This document shows, piece after piece, positions 10,701 through 18,994 of a stretch of 38,584 nt of DNA; position 1 is the first letter of the stretch; the number at the start of each line of letters is the position of its first letter. Below the pieces are notes generated by a model. The model was not told the origin of the DNA. It made no database searches and saw nothing but the letters and a program-made list of their open reading frames with translations. This DNA comes from CBDTTW01 sp965363675 (GTDB lineage: Bacteria; Bacteroidota; Rhodothermia; Rhodothermales; DASSAV01): assembly GCA_965363675.1 (NCBI GenBank), contig CBDTTW010000005.1:1-38584 (forward strand), written 5' to 3'. The translations under genes were made by a program, and so were the position numbers.

Positions 10701-12200
10701 ATGGATTCCGTCCTGGAAATACTCTCCTATATTTTTTGGGTGATCGTGGCGATCATGATTCTCGTGTTCGTGCACGAGATGGGCCACTTCCTCTTTGCGA
10801 AACTTTTCGGGATGCGCGTGGACCGGTTTTCGGTGGGCTTCCCCCCGAAGATCGTCGGCAAGACCATCGGCGGCACCGAGTACGTCATCGGGGCGACGCC
10901 CCTGGGCGGCTACGTCAAGATCGCCGGCATGGTCGATGAGAGCCTCGACGCCGAGGAACTGGCCTCGGCGCCGCAACCGTGGGAGTTCCGGGCCAAGCCC
11001 GTCTGGCAGCGCATCGTCGTCATCACGGCGGGGGTCGTGTTCAACGTCATCCTCGCCTTTCTCATTTTTGTGACGCTCAAGACGGCCTACGGCGAGCTGT
11101 ACGTGCCGGCCGAGAACATCAAGGGCGTTTACGTCGAGCCGGAAAGCTTGGGGCACCGCATCGGGCTGCGCACCGGCGACCAGATCCTCGCCGTCTCGGG
11201 CAAGCCGCTCGAACGCTACAGCGATTTGCTCTCGGTCGAGGCGCTCATGGCCGACCGCATGACGATCACGGTGGCGCGGGGCCGCGACACGCTCACGTTC
11301 GAGGGGCCGGAGGACATCGTCACGCAGCTCAACCGTGCGGGCGGCATGGGCCTGGGCATCTCGCCCATTCCGGCGCTCATCGGCGAGGTGCAGTCCGGCT
11401 CGCCGGCCGCAGCGGCGGGTTTGCAGTCCGGCGACCGCATCGTTTCCATCAGCGGCAAGCCCATTCGCTTCTGGATGGAGATGACGCACGTCATCCAGGA
11501 GTCGAAGGGCAAGCCGGTCGCCATCGAGTGGCTGCGCCCCGACTCGGCGATCAGCCCTGCCGGGGCGATCACGCAGGCCGAGACGCCGCTGCCCGTCTCC
11601 CACCCGGACTCGGCCACCGTCGGCGCCCTGGAGGGCGCGCCCGCTGACGATGCGCGCGAGGCCATCGGGCCGGACGGCCGCAGCCGCCTCATCTCCACGA
11701 CCATCCAGCCGCGCTTCGACGAGGGCCTGAAGCGCTACGCCATCGGCGTCTCGCACGGCGCCGAGAGTATGCTGGCCCGCGAGTTCGGGCAGCGCCACAA
11801 GCGCTACGGCCTGGGCGAGGCGGTCGCTTCGGGCGCGCGCGATACGTGGGTGAACCTGGCCGCCATCGCCACGAGCCTCAAGCGCATCGTCAGCGGGCGC
11901 GAGAACCTGCGCGAGAACGTCGGCGGCCCCATCATGATCGCCCGTGTGACCAAGCAGGCCGCGGCCTCCGGCGCGCGCGACTTCTGGAACATCGTCGCCA
12001 TCCTCTCGCTCACGCTGGCGATTATGAACATCCTGCCCATTCCGGCGCTCGACGGCGGCCACCTGGTGCTGCTGCTTTACGAGGGCATCACGCGGCGCGA
12101 ACCCTCGCTTCGGGTGCGCATGGCGCTCCAGCAGATCGGCATGGTGATTCTGCTGGCGCTCATGGCGTTCCTGATATTCAACGACATCTTGCGCTTGTAG
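10701..12200 (+). CDS. rseP: RIP zinc metalloprotease RseP (site-2 protease)
   Basis: The 499-residue integral inner-membrane protease carries out regulated intramembrane proteolysis, for example of anti-sigma factors. The first transmembrane helix contains the zinc motif HEMGH (H25, E26, H29), followed by the GGYVKIAGM segment. Two PDZ-like domains lie around residues 125-195 and 210-270. The C-terminal helix carries NILPIPALDGGH with the third ligand at D451, then a final hydrophobic helix. A Pro/Ala-rich insert of about 60 residues follows the second PDZ. ATG 10701 was preferred over an in-frame TTG two codons upstream. A TATCTTA element at 10609-10615, overlapping the dxr stop, may give it its own promoter. 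Confidence 0.95.
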   Translation: MDSVLEILSYIFWVIVAIMILVFVHEMGHFLFAKLFGMRVDRFSVGFPPKIVGKTIGGTEYVIGATPLGGYVKIAGMVDESLDAEELASAPQPWEFRAKPVWQRIVVITAGVVFNVILAFLIFVTLKTAYGELYVPAENIKGVYVEPESLGHRIGLRTGDQILAVSGKPLERYSDLLSVEALMADRMTITVARGRDTLTFEGPEDIVTQLNRAGGMGLGISPIPALIGEVQSGSPAAAAGLQSGDRIVSISGKPIRFWMEMTHVIQESKGKPVAIEWLRPDSAISPAGAITQAETPLPVSHPDSATVGALEGAPADDAREAIGPDGRSRLISTTIQPRFDEGLKRYAIGVSHGAESMLAREFGQRHKRYGLGEAVASGARDTWVNLAAIATSLKRIVSGRENLRENVGGPIMIARVTKQAAASGARDFWNIVAILSLTLAIMNILPIPALDGGHLVLLLYEGITRREPSLRVRMALQQIGMVILLALMAFLIFNDILRL

Positions 12201-12255
12201 GCGCTCCGGGGGCATCAATTCGTGCCCGCGCCTGCGCGCAGCCCGGCGGAAATGC

Positions 12256-12263
12256 TATCTTTA
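12256..12263 (+). promoter_or_regulatory. Putative -7 element upstream of uppS
   Basis: TATCTTTA matches TAnnTTT(G/A) and lies about 55 nt before the GTG at 12318. If it is functional, the earlier in-frame GTG at 12222 cannot be the start, which is one reason for the start chosen for uppS. Confidence 0.4.
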
Positions 12264-12317
12264 CCGTTCTCCGCAGGCATAGAGGCTCCGGCGGGCCACA
12301 GACTCAACAGGCAGACC

Positions 12318-13094
12318 GTGCAGGATCAGGGTTTACTCCAGGCCACCGAAACCGGGGAGGACGCGCTCGCGCAGCAAGCCCTCCGCGCGCGCGGCGTCAT
12401 CCCGGCCCACATCGCCATCATCATGGACGGCAACGGCCGCTGGGCCAGGGAGCGCGGCCATAGCCGGGTGGCCGGGCACAGCGAGGGCGCCGAGTCGGTG
12501 CGGGTCATCACGGAAGCATGCGCCGAAATCGGCGTCGGCTGGCTGACGCTCTATACGTTCAGCACCGAGAACTGGCACCGCCCCCGCCTGGAAGTGAGCG
12601 CGCTCATGGAGCTGCTGATCTTCCTGCTGCGCAAGGAGCGCGAAACGCTCATGCGCAACGACATCCGGCTGACGGCCATCGGGGACTTCGAGAAGCTGCC
12701 GCCGCAGTGCCGGAACGAGCTTCAGGAAGCGCTCGCCATGACGGCGGCCAACACCCGCATGACCCTTTGCCTGGCCCTCTCGTACAGCGGCCGCTGGGAC
12801 CTGACGCAGGCCGCGCGCCGCATCGCCGGGCGCGTCGCCGCCGGAACGCTCCGCCCCGACGACGTGACCGAGGAAATGATCTCGCAGGCCCTGGCGACGC
12901 ACGGCATGCCGGACCCGGATTTGCTGATCCGCTCCGGCGGCGAGTTCCGCGTCTCCAACTTCCTGCTCTGGCAAATGGCCTATACCGAGATGTACGTCAC
13001 GGATGCTTACTGGCCCGCGTTCCGGCGCGAGCAGTTGTACGAGGCCGTCCGGGCCTACCAGGACCGCGACCGCCGCTTCGGGCGCGTCCGCTGA
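12318..13094 (+). CDS. uppS: Undecaprenyl diphosphate synthase
   Basis: The 258-residue cis-prenyltransferase condenses isopentenyl diphosphate units onto farnesyl diphosphate to make the C55 carrier for peptidoglycan and polysaccharide export. It shows HIAIIMDGNGRWARERG (Asp about 37, diphosphate/Mg binding), GHSEGAESVR, TLYTFSTENWHRP, and near the end DLLIRSGGEFRVSNFLLWQMAYTEMYV. The GTG at 12318 gives a normal length (E. coli 253). An in-frame GTG at 12222 would add 32 residues without family support. It stands between rseP and bamA. In many bacteria cdsA accompanies uppS, but no cdsA is present here. Confidence 0.95.
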   Translation: MQDQGLLQATETGEDALAQQALRARGVIPAHIAIIMDGNGRWARERGHSRVAGHSEGAESVRVITEACAEIGVGWLTLYTFSTENWHRPRLEVSALMELLIFLLRKERETLMRNDIRLTAIGDFEKLPPQCRNELQEALAMTAANTRMTLCLALSYSGRWDLTQAARRIAGRVAAGTLRPDDVTEEMISQALATHGMPDPDLLIRSGGEFRVSNFLLWQMAYTEMYVTDAYWPAFRREQLYEAVRAYQDRDRRFGRVR

Positions 13095-13226
13095 CACGGG
13101 CGCAGGCGCCCAACAATAAACCACGCTTTGCCGCCGTTTCTCATGCATTACCCGAGCGGGCTTTCGCAGCGCCTGCGCCGCACGCGCGCCACCTCTCCTT
13201 TTCTTCTTTCGCCATACATCCCGGGC

Positions 13227-15719
13227 ATGCTTTTTCGCACCTACGTATTCGCTCTGCTGCTGGCCCTTGGGGCCGCGCCGGCCCTGGCGCAACAGGCAGG
13301 AGGGCCGCCTGCGCGCACCTCAGGCTTTACCCCGCAGACCTACGAAGTGCTCGGCCTGAGCGTCGAGGGCGTCTCGCAGCCCGACGTGGCCGAGTTCGTC
13401 AAGCAGTCCAGCGCCATCAAGGTAGGGCAGCAGGTCGCCATCCCCGGCGACCCGGCCTTCTCCGAGGCCGTGCGGGCGCTTTACCGGCTCGGGCTGTTCT
13501 CCGACGTGCGCATCGAGAACGAGCGCACCGTCGGTTCGGGCGTGTTCCTCGTGATCCACGTCAAGGAGGAGCCGCGCCTGGGCGAAGTCTCCTTCGAGAA
13601 CGTCCGCAAGAAGGACCGCGACGAGCTGCGCAAGCAGGTGCCGCTCATCAAGGGCAACCGCGTCCGCGCCTCCGACGTGGAACGGGCGCGCATGGCGATC
13701 CGCACCTTCTACGCCGAGAAGGGCCACCTGCTCGCCGACGTGGAAGCCATCCGTACGGAGGCGGCGAGCGGCGGCGTCAACATGACCTTCAAGGTCAACA
13801 AAGGCCCCAAGGTCGAGGTGACCGACATCCGCATCGCCGGCAACGAAAGCGTCTCGGACCGCCGCCTGCGCAAGCGCATGAAGGAAACCAAGGAGGACCG
13901 CTGGTGGCGCTTCTGGAAAGGCGCGACCTTCAAGCAGGACAAGTACGAGGAGGACCTTCAGAGCGTGGTAGACCTCTACAACCAGAAGGGCTACTACGAC
14001 GCGCAGATCGTCCGGGACACGTTCTACGTCGAGCGCGACGGGGAGCCGGGCGTCCGGATCGAGCTTCAGATCCACGAAGGCCCGCGCTACTTCGTGCGCA
14101 ACGTGACGTGGGAAGGCAACACGGTTTATCCCGACGCCCTGCTCAACGAATCCCTCGGCATCGCCAAGGGCGACGCCTACAACGCGAAGCAGATCGAGCA
14201 GAACCTTTACGCCAACAAGAGCAACTCCGACGTAACGAGCATCTACACCAACCGGGGCTACATGCGCTTCAACGCGCAGCCCACGATTACGGTGGTCGAG
14301 GGCGACTCGCTCGACATTGCCTTCGACGTGTACGAGGGCGACGTGTACAGCTTCGGGCAGATCGAAATCGCCGGCAATACGAAAACCAAGGAGCACGTCA
14401 TCCGGCGCGAGCTTCAGACGGTGCCCGGCCAGACGTTCAGCCGCGAAGCCATTCAGGAGTCGATGCGCCGGCTTCAGCAGCTCAGCTACTTCGACGCGCA
14501 GGCGCTTTCGTCGGGGCTGGGCACGGCCATCAACGAGCAGCGCAAAACCGTTGACCTGAGCTACAAGCTCAACGAAGTCGGCAGCGACCAGCTCGAACTC
14601 TCGGGCACGTGGGGGCGCTTCGGGCTGGTGCTGATGCTGCGGTTCGGGTTCAACAACTTCTCGCTCCAGAACTTCTTCGACCGGGGCGCCTGGAAGCCGC
14701 TGCCCTCCGGCGACGGCCAGAAGCTCAGCATCGGCATCCAGACGAACGGCCGCTACTACCAGAGCTATTCGCTTTCGTTCACGGAGCCGTGGTTCCGCTC
14801 CCGGCCCACGCCCATCGGCTTCTCGCTCTCGCACTCGCGCCTGGGCCGCCTGCCGTACTACTACTACGACGACAGCGGCGACGGCGACGCGAGCAACTTC
14901 ATCACCACCTCGGGGCGCCTCTTCTACGACCGCCGCCTCAAATTCCCGGACCCGTTCTTCAGCACCTCGTCGAGCATCGGGTACCAGTACTACTTCAACG
15001 ACAGCCTGCTCACGTACCTGCCGCAGGGCGTCAGCCAGGAGATCACGCTTCAGCAAAGCCTCTCGCGCAACTCGCTCGACAACCCGCTTTTCCCGATGCG
15101 CGGTTCGAGCATGCTGCTCTCGCTCCAAGTCGCCCCGCCGCTGCCGGGCTTCATCCAGTACCACAAGTGGCGGTACCAGTCGTCCTGGAACTTCCCGCTG
15201 GCGAAGAAGCTCTCGCTGGGCGTCTCGACGGACTACGGCTATATCGGCTCGCTCACCGGCGACCCGGTCACCTTCGAGCGCTTCGACGTGGGCGGCTCGC
15301 CCTTCGAGACGCAGGGCGGCTATTACAACTACGGCACCGATATCATCTACATGCGCGGCTACCCGCGCAGCGCCATCGGCCCGCGCCTCTCCGGCGACGC
15401 GGTGGGCGGCACGATCCTGAACAAGTACACCTCCGAGATCCGCTGGCTCGCCATCCAGACGCCGCAGCTTCAGGCGGCCCCGTACCTGTTCCTCGACGCG
15501 GCCAACACCTGGAACAGCTTCAAGGTGTTCAACCCCGCCGACCTCTACCGCGCGGCCGGCGTCGGCGCGCGGCTGTTCCTCCCGATCGTCGGGATGCTGG
15601 AGATCACCTACGGCTATAACTTCGACGCCTTCGAGCCGGCCGCCGGATACCGCACCAACCACGAGGGCGACCGGCGCTGGTACTTCCAGTTCTCGCTCGG
15701 CCAGGGGTTCGGGCAGTAA
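13227..15719 (+). CDS. bamA: Outer-membrane protein assembly factor BamA
   Basis: The 830-residue Omp85 protein inserts beta-barrel proteins into the outer membrane. The signal peptide is MLFRTYVFALLLALGAAPALAQ. Five POTRA repeats occupy about residues 30-430; visible hallmarks include ALYRLGLFSDVRI, FYAEKGHLLADVEAI, LYNQKGYYDAQIV and IEIAGNTKTKEHVIRREL. The barrel follows, with many aromatic-rich strands and a terminal Phe-containing strand (WYFQFSLGQGFGQ). The conserved L6 loop motif (V/I)RG(F/Y) appears as MRGY at residues 709-712. The start was chosen for the signal peptide; in-frame upstream starts add a basic, Ser-rich extension. It is followed at once by two periplasmic chaperone genes. 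Confidence 0.96.
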   Translation: MLFRTYVFALLLALGAAPALAQQAGGPPARTSGFTPQTYEVLGLSVEGVSQPDVAEFVKQSSAIKVGQQVAIPGDPAFSEAVRALYRLGLFSDVRIENERTVGSGVFLVIHVKEEPRLGEVSFENVRKKDRDELRKQVPLIKGNRVRASDVERARMAIRTFYAEKGHLLADVEAIRTEAASGGVNMTFKVNKGPKVEVTDIRIAGNESVSDRRLRKRMKETKEDRWWRFWKGATFKQDKYEEDLQSVVDLYNQKGYYDAQIVRDTFYVERDGEPGVRIELQIHEGPRYFVRNVTWEGNTVYPDALLNESLGIAKGDAYNAKQIEQNLYANKSNSDVTSIYTNRGYMRFNAQPTITVVEGDSLDIAFDVYEGDVYSFGQIEIAGNTKTKEHVIRRELQTVPGQTFSREAIQESMRRLQQLSYFDAQALSSGLGTAINEQRKTVDLSYKLNEVGSDQLELSGTWGRFGLVLMLRFGFNNFSLQNFFDRGAWKPLPSGDGQKLSIGIQTNGRYYQSYSLSFTEPWFRSRPTPIGFSLSHSRLGRLPYYYYDDSGDGDASNFITTSGRLFYDRRLKFPDPFFSTSSSIGYQYYFNDSLLTYLPQGVSQEITLQQSLSRNSLDNPLFPMRGSSMLLSLQVAPPLPGFIQYHKWRYQSSWNFPLAKKLSLGVSTDYGYIGSLTGDPVTFERFDVGGSPFETQGGYYNYGTDIIYMRGYPRSAIGPRLSGDAVGGTILNKYTSEIRWLAIQTPQLQAAPYLFLDAANTWNSFKVFNPADLYRAAGVGARLFLPIVGMLEITYGYNFDAFEPAAGYRTNHEGDRRWYFQFSLGQGFGQ

Positions 15720-15751
15720 CCCGGGGCTGCATAGGCAACATGATAGGTATT

Positions 15752-16354
15752 ATGGCTCTAAATAATAAGCACATGCTACGGTTCGTTATGCTCCTGGGGC
15801 TGGCCTTGGCCGCCCTGCCGGCTTCGGCGCAGCAAAAAATCGCCTATATCGACTCCGAGTACATCATGAGCATGGTGCCCGAGGCGGCTTCGGTGCAGCA
15901 GCAGATCGACCGTACCGCGCAGCAGTGGCAGGACGAGATCGGCAAAAAGCAGCGCGAGGTGGACGACCTGTTCAAGGAATACCAGGCGCGCGAGCTGCTC
16001 TACACCAACGAGGAGCGCAAGCGCCGCCGCGAAGAGATTGTGCAGGCCGAGGAAGAGGTGGAACGCCTGCGCATGCAGTATTTTGGGCCGCAGGGTCAGC
16101 TCTTCACGCAGCAGGAATCTGCGATGCGGCCCGTGCAGGAAAAGATCCTTGCGGCCGTGGAGGAGGTGGCCACCAGCGGAGGCTACGACTACATCTTCGA
16201 CAAGAAAGGAGACTTTCTTTTCCTCTACGCCAAGGACCAGCTCGACCTGAGCGACAGGGTGCTCGAAGAACTCGGCATCGAGATCGACGAGACGATGCAG
16301 CGCCGTGGGCAAACGAGCATGCCGTCCTCCTCGGGCTCGCGCCGCCGGCCTTAA
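15752..16354 (+). CDS. Skp/OmpH-family periplasmic chaperone (first copy)
   Basis: This exported coiled-coil chaperone has about 200 residues. After a signal peptide ending ASAQ, the mature protein begins QKIAYIDSEYIMSMVPEA, the typical OmpH strand (KIAYVDxxxI). A long charged helix pair follows, rich in Glu, Arg, Lys and Gln (about residues 50-130), which would form the tentacles. The chain closes with a strand region, YDYIFDKKGDFLFLYAK. It is expected to hold unfolded outer-membrane proteins in the periplasm on the way to BamA, encoded just upstream. ATG codons at 15740 and 15773 are alternative starts. It has a Ser/Arg-rich tail that the second copy lacks. Confidence 0.9.
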   Translation: MALNNKHMLRFVMLLGLALAALPASAQQKIAYIDSEYIMSMVPEAASVQQQIDRTAQQWQDEIGKKQREVDDLFKEYQARELLYTNEERKRRREEIVQAEEEVERLRMQYFGPQGQLFTQQESAMRPVQEKILAAVEEVATSGGYDYIFDKKGDFLFLYAKDQLDLSDRVLEELGIEIDETMQRRGQTSMPSSSGSRRRP

Positions 16355-16397
16355 CTTCACGGAATCCCCAATCCTGACCTATTTATATCCTACTCGT

Positions 16398-16958
16398 ATG
16401 TTTAAGAAAAGCTTTAGCATCGCTCTTTTCGCGGCCCTCATGGCGCTCGGCGGCGCGGCGCAGGCGCAGGCCCTCAAGCTCGGCTATACCGACCATGAGC
16501 TGATCATCGCCAACATGCCGCAGTTCCGGACGGTGCAGGATCAGCTCCAGAAAGAGTATGAGACCAGCCAGAAGGATTTGCAGACGCTTGCGGCGGACTA
16601 CCAGGACAAGCTCGACAAGTACCAGAAGCAGCAGGCGCTGCTCTCGCCCGAGCGCCGGCAGGAGCGCGAGAAAGAGCTGACCGACCTGCAAGGACAGCTC
16701 CAGCAGAACGCCCAGCAGAAAGAGCAGGGGCTGGCGAAGCGCCAGGAGGAGATGCTCGCCCCCATCTACGAACGCGTGCAGAAGGCCATCGACGAGGTGG
16801 CGGCGGCGCGCGGCCTCGACCTCGTGATCCGCTCGCAGGTCGCCGGCGGCCAGCCCGTGATCCTGTACCGCAACGAGAAGTCGATCGTGGACATCACCGA
16901 GGACGTGGCCCGCAAGCTCGGCCTGAACGTCGAGGGCGACACGACCAACTCCAACTAG
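16398..16958 (+). CDS. Skp/OmpH-family periplasmic chaperone (second copy)
   Basis: The 186-residue second tandem OmpH protein begins with the signal peptide MFKKSFSIALFAALMALGGAAQAQ. The mature N-terminus is ALKLGYTDHELIIANMPQF. The central helix (about 45-125) is strongly coiled-coil and Gln/Lys/Glu-rich, and the end holds LDLVIRSQVAGGQPVILY. It is clearly related in plan to the gene 43 nt upstream but diverged in sequence, so this is an old duplication rather than a recent one. Tandem skp genes after bamA are common in Bacteroidota and may reflect hetero-oligomers or different clients. The terminator at 16989-17018 ends the cluster. Confidence 0.9.
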   Translation: MFKKSFSIALFAALMALGGAAQAQALKLGYTDHELIIANMPQFRTVQDQLQKEYETSQKDLQTLAADYQDKLDKYQKQQALLSPERRQEREKELTDLQGQLQQNAQQKEQGLAKRQEEMLAPIYERVQKAIDEVAAARGLDLVIRSQVAGGQPVILYRNEKSIVDITEDVARKLGLNVEGDTTNSN

Positions 16959-16988
16959 CCCCCGCGCAGGCGCGGCGGCAAAAACGAA

Positions 16989-17018
16989 GGGCGTCTGGTT
17001 TAACCGGACGCCCTTTTT
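16989..17018 (+). terminator. Terminator of the dxr-skp cluster
   Basis: GGGCGTCTGGT (16989-16999) pairs with ACCGGACGCCC (17003-17013) with one T-G wobble and a 3-nt loop, followed by TTTTT. It is a strong rho-independent terminator. Its U-run merges into the TATATTG element that may start panB transcription. Confidence 0.9.
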
Positions 17019-17024
17019 ATATTG
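17018..17024 (+). promoter_or_regulatory. Putative -7 element for panB
   Basis: TATATTG resembles the window's recurring TA(T/C)CTTG motif and lies 43 nt before the panB start, directly after the skp terminator. The placement supports it more than the motif alone. Confidence 0.4.
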
Positions 17025-17067
17025 TGCCCGCTCCTTGCGTCCGCATCTGCGGCGCCCGCCGCCCCTC

Positions 17068-17904
17068 ATGCCTGCACCGCCGATGACCGCCGACGAGGTT
17101 ACCCACCTGAAGCGCATCACGACCGAGACGCTTCAGGAGATGAAAGCCGCCGGGACGCCGATCACGATGCTGACGGCCTACGACTTCACGACGGCGCGCA
17201 TCCTCGACGGGGCCGGCGTGGACATCCTGCTCGTCGGGGACTCGGCCTCGAACGTCATGGCGGGGCACGAGACGACGCTGCCGATCACGCTCGACCAGAT
17301 GATCTACCACGCGCAATCGGTCGTGCGGGGCGTCAAGCGTGCGCTCGTCGTGGTGGATCTTCCGTTCGGGTCGTACCAGGGCAACTCGAAGCGGGCGCTC
17401 AACTCGGCGGTGCGCATCATGAAGGAGTCGGGGGCGCACGCCGTCAAGCTCGAAGGCGGCGAGGCGGCGGCCCCGGCCATCGAGCGCATCCTGATGGCGG
17501 GCATCCCCGTGATGGGCCACCTCGGGCTGACCCCGCAGAGCATCTACAAGTTCGGCACCTACAAGGTGCGCGCCCGCGCGCAGCAGGAAGCCGACCAGCT
17601 CCGCCTCGACGCGGGGCTGCTCGAACGGACGGGTTGCTTCGGCGTGGTGCTCGAAAAAATACCCGCCAGCCTCGCCCGCGAAGTGACCGCCTCGGTTTCC
17701 ATCCCGACGATCGGCATCGGGGCCGGCCGCTTCTGCGATGGGCAGGTGCTCGTCACGCAGGACATGCTGGGCCTGACGACCGACTTTCACCCCCGGTTCG
17801 TGCGCCGCTACGCCGCCCTCGCCGATGAGATTACGCACGCCGTCCGGGGGTACATCGGCGACGTGCGCACGCGCAATTTTCCCGGCGACGAGGAAAGCTA
17901 CTGA
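17068..17904 (+). CDS. panB: 3-methyl-2-oxobutanoate hydroxymethyltransferase
   Basis: The 278-residue cytoplasmic enzyme transfers a hydroxymethyl group from 5,10-methylene-THF to alpha-ketoisovalerate, giving ketopantoate, the first step of pantothenate and CoA synthesis. It shows ITMLTAYDFTTARILDGAGVDILLVGDSASNVMAGHETTLPIT, with the Mg ligand Asp in VGDS, then VVVDLPFGSYQ, VKLEGG, MGHLGLTPQS and the catalytic Glu in GVVLEKIPA. IGIGAGRFCDGQVLVTQDMLGL is the family signature near the C-terminus. The start at 17068 is favoured; the next ATG at 17083 is also possible. surE follows after 83 nt with its own promoter-like element. Confidence 0.97.
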   Translation: MPAPPMTADEVTHLKRITTETLQEMKAAGTPITMLTAYDFTTARILDGAGVDILLVGDSASNVMAGHETTLPITLDQMIYHAQSVVRGVKRALVVVDLPFGSYQGNSKRALNSAVRIMKESGAHAVKLEGGEAAAPAIERILMAGIPVMGHLGLTPQSIYKFGTYKVRARAQQEADQLRLDAGLLERTGCFGVVLEKIPASLAREVTASVSIPTIGIGAGRFCDGQVLVTQDMLGLTTDFHPRFVRRYAALADEITHAVRGYIGDVRTRNFPGDEESY

Positions 17905-17927
17905 ACCCTCGCAAGGCCGCGCGTGCG

Positions 17928-17934
17928 TACCTTG
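17928..17934 (+). promoter_or_regulatory. Putative -7 element for surE
   Basis: TACCTTG (then A) is identical to the element upstream of fkp at 20895-20901. Initiation 5-7 nt downstream would fall on or beside an ATG at 17940, in frame with surE, so a leaderless longer SurE is conceivable. Confidence 0.45.
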
Positions 17935-17987
17935 AACGCATGCCGTCGCCGTTTTTTGCGTTGTCCGATGCCCGAGATCCCCCTGTC

Positions 17988-18782
17988 ATGAATCCGGAAC
18001 CCCCCGCCGCCGCGCGCCCCCTCATCCTGATCAGCAACGACGACGGCATCGACGCGCCCGGCATCGTGGCCCTGGCGGCCGCTTTCCTCGACGCGGGCGA
18101 GGTGTGGGTGGTGGCGCCCGTAAGCGAGCAAAGCGCCGTCGGGCACGCCATCACCGTCCGCGACCCCGTGCGCGCCCGCCGCTGGCCCTTCGCCGCCCCC
18201 GAGGGCGCCGACGTGAACGCCTACGCCGTTACGGGCACCCCCGCCGACTGCATCAAGCTGGCCGTGAACCAGCTTCTGCCGCGCCGCCCTACGCTCGTCG
18301 TGAGCGGCATCAACCGCGGCCCCAACACGGCCGTCAACGTCATCTACTCCGGCACCGTGAGCGCGGCCACCGAGGCCGCCATCCTCGGCATCGACGCGCT
18401 CGCCGTCTCGCGCTGCGCCTGGGACGACGGCGACTACTCCGACGCCGCGCGCGTGGCCCGCGCGGTGGCCGCCCGCGTGCTGGAGCACGGCCTGCCCCCC
18501 GGCGTGCTGCTCAACGTGAATGTGCCCGCGCTCCCTCTGGCCGAAATTCGCGGCATCATCCCGACCCGCCAGGCGCGCTCGCGCTGGGAGGAGTCGTTCA
18601 GCGAGCGCATGGACCCCTTCAACCAGCCGTATTACTGGCTCTCGGGCACCTTCGTCAACCTCGACGAAGGCGAGAACACCGACCTGGCCGCCGTCGAGGC
18701 GGGCTACGTCTCGGTCACGCCGATCCACTACGACCTTACGGCGTACGGCTTCCTCGACACCCTGGCCGGGTGGCAGTTCTGA
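17988..18782 (+). CDS. surE: 5'/3'-nucleotidase SurE
   Basis: The 264-residue phosphatase dephosphorylates nucleoside 5'- and 3'-monophosphates (EC 3.1.3.5) with a divalent metal. The motif ILISNDDGIDAPGI near the N-terminus supplies the metal-binding Asp pair, and SGINRGPNTAVNVIYSGTVSAATEA supplies further ligands and the conserved GTVSAA helix start; VTGTPADC is also typical. Length is normal for the family. An in-frame ATG at 17940 would add 16 residues. It has no obvious terminator afterwards, so read-through into the 212-nt gap before the next gene is possible. Confidence 0.95.
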   Translation: MNPEPPAAARPLILISNDDGIDAPGIVALAAAFLDAGEVWVVAPVSEQSAVGHAITVRDPVRARRWPFAAPEGADVNAYAVTGTPADCIKLAVNQLLPRRPTLVVSGINRGPNTAVNVIYSGTVSAATEAAILGIDALAVSRCAWDDGDYSDAARVARAVAARVLEHGLPPGVLLNVNVPALPLAEIRGIIPTRQARSRWEESFSERMDPFNQPYYWLSGTFVNLDEGENTDLAAVEAGYVSVTPIHYDLTAYGFLDTLAGWQF

Positions 18783-18979
18783 GCAGTCTGCTCGGAGGCG
18801 GTGGATCTTTATCTGTTAGCGCTGGTTTTTTCGGGACTTGCGCGCCGGATCTCGCGCCTGATAAAATTCACATTGTCCTATCTTCATTTATTGACCGCCG
18901 GTTAATACATTAGTCGTAAGAAACGGACTGCGCCGCCTGCGGCGGGTTCGACCCGGGTGGGGGACTACCCAACCAGCGA

Positions 18980-18985
18980 AGGAGG
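18980..18985 (+). promoter_or_regulatory. Strong Shine-Dalgarno sequence
   Basis: AGGAGG lies 9 nt before the ATG at 18995 and fixes that start. Most genes here lack any clear Shine-Dalgarno sequence, so this one is exceptional. The preceding 212-nt leader also carries small G/C-rich hairpins (CCGCC-TGC-GGCGG, CGGGT-TCG-ACCCG) and a TATCTTC element at 18879-18885. Confidence 0.7.
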
Positions 18986-18994
18986 AACGAACGT

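Noticed and set aside
12222..12317. GTG at 12222 as uppS start
   Set aside because: It adds 32 residues without family support and lies upstream of the promoter-like TATCTTTA at 12256.
13320..15662. 780-codon minus-strand frame opposite bamA
   Set aside because: It is an antisense shadow of bamA with low-complexity Val/Asp/Glu composition and no domain.
18943..18955. CGGGT-TCG-ACCCG, which contains GGTTCGA as in a tRNA T-arm
   Set aside because: No anticodon arm, D-arm or acceptor stem can be built around it; the surrounding hairpins do not fit a tRNA.
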